From NCBI GenBank assembly GCA_010027295.1, contig RGVM01000200.1:1-5670 (forward strand): a stretch of DNA of 5,670 nt, given 5' to 3'. Shown one piece after another: positions 1 through 5,670 of this stretch. Under the pieces are notes generated by a model, which was given only the letters and a program-made list of their open reading frames with translations, was not told the DNA's origin and did no database searches. Numbering within the stretch: position 1 is the first letter of the stretch; every line of letters starts with the position of its first letter. A program made the translations under genes and the position numbers. This DNA comes from Chitinophagia bacterium. Its GTDB lineage: Bacteria; Bacteroidota; Bacteroidia; Chitinophagales; Chitinophagaceae.

Positions 1-2398
1 CATCTGCCCCGGCGCCGGCGCCCTTGATGACGAGCGGCTGGTCGGGATAGCGCCGGGTGTGGAAGAGGACGATGTTGTCCTTGCCGTAGAGGTGGTAGAA
101 GTCGTGTCCGGCCTGGATATGTCGCAGTCCGACGCGTGCCCGTCCGTTCTCGAAGGAGGCGACGAACTTGAGTTTGCATTCCTTGGCCTGCGCCTCTCTC
201 AGGATGGCCAGGAAATGCGGTTCGCAGGCATGCATCTCCCGGTAGAAGTCGTCTACGCCGCCCTCCATGCAGGAGGCGGGCAGGAAGCCGTCGCAGGCGA
301 TGTCCTCCAGTTCCATCGTCTCGCCCGACTCGCGGGCGAGGATGAGGATCTTGCGCATGACGTCGGTGCCGCTGAGGTCGAGTCTGGGGTCGGGCTCGGT
401 GTAACCTTCCTCCTGTGCCTGCCGGACGACGTCGGCGAAGGGCCTGGAGCCGTCGTAGTGGTTGAAGACGAAGTTGAGGGTCCCGCTGAGGACGGCTTCG
501 ATGCGCAGCACTTCGTCGCCGCTGCCGAGGAGGTCGCCGAGGGTCCCGATGACGGGGAGTCCGGCCCCGACGTTGGTCTCGAACAGGAAGCGGCAGTTGT
601 ATTCCCGGGCGAGGTCCTTGAGCCTTCGGTATTCGGCATAGGCCGAGGAGGCGGCGATCTTGTTGCAGGCCACGATCGACATGGAGCGTCGTAGCAGGCG
701 TTCATAGAGTGCGGGTATGCGGGGGCTTGCGGTAATATCCACAAGCACGGTATTGCGCAGATTCTTCTCCAGGATAAAGTCGGTGAACGCGTCCGGGTCG
801 GCGGGCGCTCCATTTTCGAGGGCTTCTTTCCAGTCGTCGAGTCCGATGCCCTCTTCAGCCAGCAGCATCCGGCGGCTGTTGGAGAGGCCGACGATGCGAA
901 CCTGGAGGCGCATGTGCCGGGCGAGGTATTCCTGCTGGCTGCGGAGCTGGGCGATGAGGCGTCCGCCCACGTTGCCTGTCCCTATGACGAAGAGGTTGAC
1001 CTGTTTGTGGGCTGTCTCGAAGAACTCCTCATGCAGTACGTTGAGTGCCTTGCGCACGTCGGCCGAGGAAATGACGGCGGAGATATTGCGTTCCGAGGAG
1101 CCCTGTGCGATGGCACGGACGTTGACGCCGTTGCGGCCGAGGGAGCCGAACATGCGGCCGCTGATCCCGGGATGGCTCTTCATGCGCTCTCCGACGAGGG
1201 CGACGATGGAGAGTCCCCTCTCGATGCGGAGGGGTTCGACCCTCCTGAGGGCGATCTCGACGGAGAAGGCGCTGTCGACGAGCTGTCCGGCCTTTGCGCT
1301 CGAGGCCTCTTCGACACCCACGCAGATGCTGTGTTCGGAGGAGCCCTGCGTGATGAGGATCACGTTGATGCCGCCGGACGCCAGGGCTTCGAAGAGGCGC
1401 TTGGAGAAGCCCGGCACACCGACCATGCCGCTGCCTTCCAGGCTGAGAAGGGCGATCCGGCCGATGCCGGAGATGCCGCGCACGATGTCGGATTGCGGGG
1501 TGTCCCGGTTCTCGATGACAGTGCCCGGTTCGTGGGGTGCGAAGGTATTCTTGATCCAGACGGGGATGTTGCGCGACATCACAGGCTGGATGGTGGGCGG
1601 GTAGATGACCTTGGCGCCGAAATGGGAGAGTTCCATGGCCTCCTGGTAGGAGATGGCCGGTATGATGCGGACGTTGCTGACCCATCTCGGGTCGGCCGTC
1701 ATCATGCCCGACACGTCGGTCCATATCTCGAGGACGGGTGTATCCAGGGCCGAGGCCAGGATGGATGCGGTGTAGTCGGATCCGCCCCTGCCGAGGGTGG
1801 TCGTGGAGCCGTCGGCATCGCCGGCGATGAAGCCGGGCATCACGGTGACGGGCGCCTCATGTCCGGCGAATCTGGTGCGCACGGCTGCATCCGTCTTCCC
1901 GAAGTCGACCGTGGCGTTGCCAAAGGCGGAGTCGGTGCGGATGAGTTCGCGCGAGTCCATCCAGGTCGAACCGGGGGCGGCCTCAGCAAAGGTGGCCGCG
2001 ATGATACGGGAGGATAGGAGCTCGCCGAAGGCTACGATTCGGTCGCGCGTGCGGGGAGAAAGCTCGCCGAGCAGGAAGACGCCGTTGCAGATGTCTTCAA
2101 GGTCGTTGCAGAGTTTCTTGACGAGGCTAAGAGTGGCGCTCTGCCTGTCAATCGGCAGGAGCGACATCACGGCTTCGAGGTGCCGTTTTTCCAGCGATGC
2201 GAGGGTGTCACGGAACGATTCTGAACCGATCGCCGCTTCGTCGCCACATGTCAGCAAGGTATCCGTCACACCGCCCATGGCCGAGACGACCACGATGGCG
2301 GGACCCCTGTCCGTCCTGTCGAGGACGATCTGCAGCACTCTGCGGATGTTGGAGGCGTCAGCCACGGAGCTGCCCCCGAATTTCAGTACCTGTTTCAT
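1..2398 (-). CDS. thrA: Bifunctional aspartokinase / homoserine dehydrogenase (3' end cut by window edge)
   Basis: The enzyme phosphorylates aspartate and later reduces aspartate semialdehyde to homoserine, steps one and three of threonine/methionine synthesis, in the cytoplasm. My translation gives 799 codons with no stop. Residues 1-290 are the kinase domain: KFGGSSV (6-12), GRGGSDYTA (203-211), TADPRW (234-239). Residues about 305-460 hold two ACT-type segments with ITQGSSEHSI and IAQGSSERNI; Q351 and Q432 align with the threonine-sensing glutamines of plant AK-HSDH. The dehydrogenase follows: Rossmann GTGNVG (473-478), NK (579-580), ETNVGAGLPVI (607-617) and GYTEPDPRLDLSGTD (665-679). E668, D674, D679 and K683 fit the homoserine dehydrogenase catalytic pattern. 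It runs off the window at GAGAGAD; E. coli ThrA is 820 residues, so about 20 are missing. The ATG at 2398 places the kinase motif exactly where the family has it; no Shine-Dalgarno is visible. Downstream genes (often thrB and thrC) lie outside the window. Confidence 0.96.
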   Translation of the reverse strand, partial: MKQVLKFGGSSVADASNIRRVLQIVLDRTDRGPAIVVVSAMGGVTDTLLTCGDEAAIGSESFRDTLASLEKRHLEAVMSLLPIDRQSATLSLVKKLCNDLEDICNGVFLLGELSPRTRDRIVAFGELLSSRIIAATFAEAAPGSTWMDSRELIRTDSAFGNATVDFGKTDAAVRTRFAGHEAPVTVMPGFIAGDADGSTTTLGRGGSDYTASILASALDTPVLEIWTDVSGMMTADPRWVSNVRIIPAISYQEAMELSHFGAKVIYPPTIQPVMSRNIPVWIKNTFAPHEPGTVIENRDTPQSDIVRGISGIGRIALLSLEGSGMVGVPGFSKRLFEALASGGINVILITQGSSEHSICVGVEEASSAKAGQLVDSAFSVEIALRRVEPLRIERGLSIVALVGERMKSHPGISGRMFGSLGRNGVNVRAIAQGSSERNISAVISSADVRKALNVLHEEFFETAHKQVNLFVIGTGNVGGRLIAQLRSQQEYLARHMRLQVRIVGLSNSRRMLLAEEGIGLDDWKEALENGAPADPDAFTDFILEKNLRNTVLVDITASPRIPALYERLLRRSMSIVACNKIAASSAYAEYRRLKDLAREYNCRFLFETNVGAGLPVIGTLGDLLGSGDEVLRIEAVLSGTLNFVFNHYDGSRPFADVVRQAQEEGYTEPDPRLDLSGTDVMRKILILARESGETMELEDIACDGFLPASCMEGGVDDFYREMHACEPHFLAILREAQAKECKLKFVASFENGRARVGLRHIQAGHDFYHLYGKDNIVLFHTRRYPDQPLVIKGAGAGAD
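1088..1375 (-). repeat. Imperfect DNA repeat encoding the paired ACT effector motifs of ThrA
   Basis: The 45-bp stretches at 1331-1375 and 1088-1132 match at 32 of 45 positions by eye and lie in the same reading frame. They encode GGINVILITQGSSEH and NGVNVRAIAQGSSER, the effector-binding turns of the first and second ACT segments. This is a remnant of the internal duplication known for the ACT region of this enzyme family, kept by selection on the protein, and not a mobile or recombinational repeat. Confidence 0.7.
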
Positions 2399-2417
2399 GC
2401 GGTTGCGGGAAGTTGGG

Positions 2418-2435
2418 ATGGGTAAGGGCTCCCAT
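2418..2435 (-). promoter_or_regulatory. Possible hairpin in the thrA leader
   Basis: Read on the minus strand, ATGGG and CCCAT can pair into a 5-bp stem with an 8-nt loop, ending 19 nt before the thrA start codon. It could affect translation initiation, but it is short, has no following U-run, and therefore does not look like a classical attenuator terminator. Weak evidence. Confidence 0.15.
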
Positions 2436-2458
2436 AAGGCTCGGCTTGCGCGAAGGGA

Positions 2459-2469
2459 AGGGTAACCCT
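2459..2469. promoter_or_regulatory. Short inverted repeat, possible operator
   Basis: AGGGTAACCCT consists of two perfect 5-bp arms around a single central base. As RNA it cannot form a hairpin because there is no loop, so if it is functional it would be a DNA-level site for a dimeric regulator. It lies 61 bp upstream of the thrA start codon, within the likely thrA promoter or leader. No regulator can be named, and in GC-rich DNA such a site can arise by chance. Confidence 0.2.
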
Positions 2470-2565
2470 CCTGATGCGTTCGGGCTCAGCTGCGCAGCCG
2501 CAATCGTCGTATACGCAAGGTAAGTCCGCAGGATGACAATTCCATCGGCCATGTCCGCATTTGAT

Positions 2566-2573
2566 TAAATTTG
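2566..2573 (+). promoter_or_regulatory. Candidate Bacteroidota -7 promoter box for ppc
   Basis: TAAATTTG is a perfect match to the Bacteroidota sigma-A -7 consensus TAnnTTTG. It sits in the only strongly AT-rich stretch of the intergenic region, 42 bp before the ppc ATG, which would give a 5' leader of about 35 nt. No good -33 TTTG element is present at the usual 19-21 bp spacing (the only TTTG nearby, at 2560-2563, is too close), so the call rests on the -7 box and its position. Confidence 0.5.
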
Positions 2574-2615
2574 TGCGGTGCGTGCTTCCCTTCGCAAGCC
2601 CGACAAATCCAGGAG

Positions 2616-5195
2616 ATGAGCCCATTCCGTGCAGCGGTGCTGCAGCAGTTCAAGACCCAGGTCGGCGTCAAGTTCCAGCTCTACAACAGCCTCTTCACGT
2701 CGCTTCCCTTCCATCGTATCGAGAAGACGGGCATCCTGCTGCCGTTGCTGCTCTCGGATTGCGAGGAAGGGTATCGACGGAGGCTGGGTCCTGTCGCCAT
2801 CGTCGACGGGTTTTTCGACCGTCATACCAGCTTCACTTCCGAGCAGGAGCGCATCGACGTGATGTTCCGTTTCGTGCAGTACGTGGAGCGGCAGGTGGTG
2901 CTCTTCGACGCGCTGGAGGATGCGGCCTTCCGTGACGTGAACGACATGACGGGGGCGGGCACGCTGAAGCACCTCGAGGCCGAGGTGTCAAGGTTGGGAA
3001 GGGCATCGGCACTGGCCGGCCGGCTGCGTGATTTCAGCGTGCGGCTGGTGCTCACGGCGCATCCCACGCAGTTTTATCCCGGAAGCGTGCTCGGCATCAT
3101 CCACGACCTGGCGAAGGCGGTCGGCTCCAACGACCTGCCCCGCATCGAGACATACCTGCAGCAGCTGGGCAAGACCGCCTTCTTCAAGAAGCGGAAGCCC
3201 ACGCCCTACGACGAGGCCGTGAGCCTCATCTGGTATCTGGAAAACGTCTTCTACCCGGCCTGCGGACGCATCGCCGATGCGATGAAGTCCGCCTTCGGCG
3301 ATGCGATGCCCGCGGACCGCCCCATCGTCTCTATGGGCTTCTGGCCGGGCGGCGATCGTGACGGCAACCCCTTCGTCACGGCGGAGACCACGCTGCGCGT
3401 GGCCGACGCCCTGCGGGGCAGCGCGATAAAGTGTTACTACCAGGACCTGCGCCGGCTGCGGCGCCGGCTCACGTTCGAGGGCGTCGAAGAACCCCTGCAG
3501 GGGCTGGAAAAGAAACTCTACGATAACATCTTCATCCCCGGGATGCGGACGAGCCTCAGCGCCCGCGAGATACTGGACACCCTCTCCGCCGTCCGCCAGA
3601 CGCTCCTGCTCCAGCACAACGGCCTCTTCGTGGGGATGCTGGACAGCCTCATCACGCGGGTGGAGTTGTTCGGCCTGCATTTCGCATCGCTCGACATCCG
3701 GCAGGAGGCCTCCGTGCACAGGTCCGTCCTCTCGGCCCTGGCTTCCGTGCTGCCGCCCGGGATGTCGGGATATGCAGCCATGACCGAATCGGAGCGTATG
3801 GCTGCGCTGGCACAGGTGCGGGAGCCCTTGCCGGCAGGCTGGCAGGGTGAGGGTATTGTGCGGGAGACTTTCGAATCCATGTCGGCCGTCCGCAGTATCC
3901 AGGAGACCAACGGCCGGCTCGGCTGCGAGCGGTACATCATCAGTCAGTGCGGAACGGCCAGCGATGTGATGGAGGTGCTGGCGTTGTTTGTGCTGTCGGG
4001 CTGGCGGCGGGAGCATGTGAGCATGGACATCGTCCCGCTCTTTGAGACGATCGGCGACCTGTCAAAAGCGGAGGCCGTCATGCGCACGCTCTATGCGGAC
4101 CCCGTCTACGCAGCACACCTGAAGCGCCGCGGCAATAGTCAGACCATCATGCTCGGCTTCAGTGACGGCACCAAGGACGGGGGATACCTGATGGCCAATT
4201 TCAGCATCTACCGGGCCAAGGAATCCCTCACGCGCATCTCCCGGGAATACGGGGTGGAGGTGGTCTTCTTCGATGGCAGGGGCGGTCCCCCCGCCCGGGG
4301 AGGCGGCAAGACGCACCGCTTCTATGCCTCCATGGGCAGGGAAGTCGCCAACCGCGAGATACAACTCACGATCCAGGGACAGACCATCAGCTCGAACTTC
4401 GGGACAGTAGATGCCGCCCAGTACAACATAGAGCAGTTGGTGCACGCGGGTCTGGGCAACGACCTCCTTGCGGAGAACGCCTCCACGATGTCCGAGAGGG
4501 AGTTGGCGCTCTTCGGGGAACTGGCCGACGTGGCGCATGCCGAATACCTCTCGCTGCGGGAGGATCCGGGCTTCATGGATTACCTCGTGCATGCCAGCCC
4601 GCTCAGGTTCTATTCCGAAACCAATATCGGAAGCCGTCCCGCGAAGCGGGGCCATTCGGCGCGCATGGGCTTGAAAGACCTTCGGGCCATCCCCTTCGTC
4701 GGTGCCTGGAGCCAGCTGAAGCAGAACGTCACGGGCTACTACGGCGTGGGCACCGCGCTGCGAAGGCTCGACGAAGCCGGTCGCTTCGAGGAGTTGCGCG
4801 CTTTCTACAAGGGCTCACCCTTCTTCAGAACCCTGGTCGACAACTGCGAGATGGCGATGATGAAATGTTTCTTCCCCCTGACTGAGTTCCTCCGCGCGCA
4901 TCCCACCCACGGTCCGCTCTGGGAGCGGATCCACGGCGAGTACCTGCTTACGCAGCGCTATGTATGCCAGCTTTCCGGAAGGGCGGGGCTGATGGAGGAA
5001 TTCCCCGTGGAGCGGCTTTCCATACAGATGCGGGAGCGGATCGTGATGCCCCTCACGACCATCCAGCAGTATGCGATCACCAAGGTCAGGGAGATGGAGG
5101 AGCGCCATCAGGACACGCCGTTGAAGCGGGTCTATGAGAAACTGGCCATGCGTTGTTCGTTCGGAATCATCAACGCGGGGAGGAATTCGGCCTGA
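2616..5195 (+). CDS. ppc: Phosphoenolpyruvate carboxylase
   Basis: This enzyme carboxylates PEP with bicarbonate to oxaloacetate, an anaplerotic cytoplasmic step feeding aspartate. At 859 residues it is slightly shorter than the usual 880-930. PEPC motifs in order are LTAHPTQ with catalytic H149, FWPGGDRDGNP (242-252), SDGTKDGG (516-523, K520), the mobile loop GRGGPPARGGG (554-564), NIGSRPAKR (670-678) and a C-terminal AGRNSA. By alignment R561, K750, R806 and N857 correspond to the E. coli aspartate-inhibition residues R587, K773, R832 and N881. The E. coli arginine pair after TAHPTE is replaced by FYPG, suggesting a diverged branch. The ATG at 2616 fits the N-terminal homology; an in-frame TTG at 2571 adds 15 unsupported residues and overlaps the likely -7 box. 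AGGAG directly abuts the ATG, too close to act as a Shine-Dalgarno. The gene is divergent from thrA and convergent with the bactofilin gene. Confidence 0.96.
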   Translation: MSPFRAAVLQQFKTQVGVKFQLYNSLFTSLPFHRIEKTGILLPLLLSDCEEGYRRRLGPVAIVDGFFDRHTSFTSEQERIDVMFRFVQYVERQVVLFDALEDAAFRDVNDMTGAGTLKHLEAEVSRLGRASALAGRLRDFSVRLVLTAHPTQFYPGSVLGIIHDLAKAVGSNDLPRIETYLQQLGKTAFFKKRKPTPYDEAVSLIWYLENVFYPACGRIADAMKSAFGDAMPADRPIVSMGFWPGGDRDGNPFVTAETTLRVADALRGSAIKCYYQDLRRLRRRLTFEGVEEPLQGLEKKLYDNIFIPGMRTSLSAREILDTLSAVRQTLLLQHNGLFVGMLDSLITRVELFGLHFASLDIRQEASVHRSVLSALASVLPPGMSGYAAMTESERMAALAQVREPLPAGWQGEGIVRETFESMSAVRSIQETNGRLGCERYIISQCGTASDVMEVLALFVLSGWRREHVSMDIVPLFETIGDLSKAEAVMRTLYADPVYAAHLKRRGNSQTIMLGFSDGTKDGGYLMANFSIYRAKESLTRISREYGVEVVFFDGRGGPPARGGGKTHRFYASMGREVANREIQLTIQGQTISSNFGTVDAAQYNIEQLVHAGLGNDLLAENASTMSERELALFGELADVAHAEYLSLREDPGFMDYLVHASPLRFYSETNIGSRPAKRGHSARMGLKDLRAIPFVGAWSQLKQNVTGYYGVGTALRRLDEAGRFEELRAFYKGSPFFRTLVDNCEMAMMKCFFPLTEFLRAHPTHGPLWERIHGEYLLTQRYVCQLSGRAGLMEEFPVERLSIQMRERIVMPLTTIQQYAITKVREMEERHQDTPLKRVYEKLAMRCSFGIINAGRNSA

Positions 5196-5205
5196 TGTGC
5201 GGGGA

Positions 5206-5625
5206 TCAGGTTCCTGTCCGGGGCATGGACATCGGTGGCAGTGACTCGTCCATCTTCCGGATCAGGCCTTCTATCTCGGAAGGAGATGACATGTGGCATT
5301 CACCATGGAAGGCATCCATGGAGGCCACTTCGAGTTTCGAGGTGTGGACATCGCCGTTCATGTGGGCGTTGCCCTGGAAGCGCAGCCGCTCGTAGACGTA
5401 GATACTGCCCTGTACACGGCCCTCGATGGTGGCGCAGCGGCTCATGATGCAGCCTACCACTGTGCCGGTCGGCGTCACGATGACGTCCTCCTCGCAACGG
5501 ATGTCCCCCATCAGGAAGCCTTCCACCACGATGGCGTTGCGGCTTCGGATCAAGCCTGTCATCACCAGGTCCTGACTCATCAAAGAGTTCAAAGTGCCAT
5601 CCTTGGAGCCAGCTTTGCTATTCAT
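5206..5625 (-). CDS. Bactofilin family (polymer-forming cytoskeletal) protein
   Basis: Bactofilins polymerise without nucleotide through a short right-handed beta-helix and scaffold cell-wall or shape proteins, often at the membrane. This 139-residue protein shows the expected layout: a polar N-terminal tail (1-18), a central domain of about 95 residues (20-112) made of repeating hydrophobic/glycine rungs such as VEGFLMGDI, VVGCIMSRCATIEGRVQGSI and NAHMNGDVHTSKL, then a polar tail (113-139). The domain ends with FHGECHM, like the FxGxCxM ending common in the family. There is no signal peptide or transmembrane segment. Four cysteines lie in the domain (44, 59, 64, 110). The ATG at 5625 leaves a normal-length tail; M16 is a less likely alternative. 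Its stop faces the ppc stop 10 bp away. Partner genes such as an M23 peptidase, if any, lie outside the window. The family is confident; the specific cellular role is unknown. Confidence 0.87.
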   Translation of the reverse strand: MNSKAGSKDGTLNSLMSQDLVMTGLIRSRNAIVVEGFLMGDIRCEEDVIVTPTGTVVGCIMSRCATIEGRVQGSIYVYERLRFQGNAHMNGDVHTSKLEVASMDAFHGECHMSSPSEIEGLIRKMDESLPPMSMPRTGT

Positions 5626-5670
5626 GTCGAAAAAGTATGATAAGTGCGGTGGAACGGCAAGTCTGGAGCC

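Larger units (their letters stand above)
2399..2615. other. Divergent intergenic region between thrA and ppc
   Basis: These 217 bp separate the start codons of two divergently transcribed genes, so they must hold the promoter of each. Contents seen by eye are an AT-rich island (2559-2573, 13 of 15 bases A/T), a Bacteroidota-type -7 box facing ppc, an 11-bp inverted repeat (2459-2469), a 10-bp palindrome GCTGCGCAGC (2489-2498), an 8-bp palindrome CGTATACG (2508-2515), a potential 5-bp hairpin in the thrA leader (2418-2435) and a 7-bp direct repeat GTCCGCA (2524-2530 and 2553-2559). No convincing small gene, known riboswitch core or U-tract terminator was found. Short open frames exist on the minus strand, but none has family support. 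Confidence 0.75.

Noticed and set aside
914..2017. A 367-codon open frame on the plus strand opposite thrA
   Set aside because: It is antisense to well-conserved kinase, ACT and dehydrogenase motifs. Its composition (very rich in D, G, A and E) mirrors the GC-rich codons of thrA, and it shows no recognisable domain.
2440..2530. Resemblance to TPP riboswitch pieces (CTGAG, GAAC, GAAGGGAA) in the thrA-ppc intergenic region
   Set aside because: The fragments fall on different strands and in the wrong order, and the conserved core does not assemble on either strand. A covariance-model search would settle it, but the visible match is not credible.
2358..2552. A small minus-strand open frame beginning MADGIVILRTYLAYTTIAAA, considered as a thrA leader peptide
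   Set aside because: It has only a few Thr/Ile codons, does not stop before thrA but runs into it in another frame, and no terminator/antiterminator pair with a U-run follows. A classical attenuator is not supported.
2988..4016. A 342-codon open frame on the minus strand opposite ppc
   Set aside because: It lies fully inside the PEPC coding region on the other strand, has a low-complexity H/R/P/G/Q-rich composition and matches no family I know. It is best explained as a shadow of GC-rich coding DNA.
5630..5637. TACTTTTT on the minus strand as a -7 box for the bactofilin gene
   Set aside because: It deviates from TAnnTTTG at the last base and lies only 4 bp before the ATG, which would put the transcript start inside the start codon. 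The true promoter is probably farther upstream, partly outside the window.
5644..5651. GTGCGGTG also occurs at 2573-2580 just after the ppc -7 box
   Set aside because: An 8-base match, with differing orientation relative to its two genes and differing flanks, is easily expected by chance in GC-rich DNA.

Overview
This GC-rich window carries three protein genes: a bifunctional aspartokinase/homoserine dehydrogenase (thrA, minus strand, cut off at the left edge), a phosphoenolpyruvate carboxylase (ppc, plus strand, complete) and a small bactofilin-type cytoskeletal protein (minus strand, complete). I see no RNA genes, mobile elements or CRISPR arrays. The ppc protein has the look of Bacteroidota enzymes (the segment GIKFQLYNSLFTSLPFHRIEKTG-like near the N-terminus and a C-terminus ending RNSA). 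ppc is also preceded by a perfect match to the Bacteroidota -7 promoter consensus TAnnTTTG, and neither ppc nor thrA has a properly spaced Shine-Dalgarno sequence. A high-GC Bacteroidota member, perhaps Bacteroidales, is my best guess; the genus cannot be read from this window.

Layout: positions 1-2398 (minus) hold 799 codons of thrA without a stop; probably only 15-20 codons are missing beyond position 1. Positions 2399-2615 are a 217-bp divergent intergenic region with an AT-rich island and several short inverted repeats. Positions 2616-5195 (plus) are ppc, 859 residues. A 10-bp gap with no visible terminator separates ppc from the convergent bactofilin gene at 5206-5625 (minus). The last 45 bp lie upstream of the bactofilin gene.

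The two large genes form one metabolic line. PEP carboxylase makes oxaloacetate, which is transaminated to aspartate, and ThrA performs the first (aspartokinase) and third (homoserine dehydrogenase) steps from aspartate towards threonine and methionine. By motif alignment both enzymes keep their known feedback-inhibitor residues: the four aspartate-site residues in PEPC and the two ACT-domain glutamines in ThrA. The bactofilin has no evident link to this pathway. I did not find a new biological system here. The most interesting points are the divergent ppc/thrA arrangement with its shared regulatory region and the preserved two-level feedback control.
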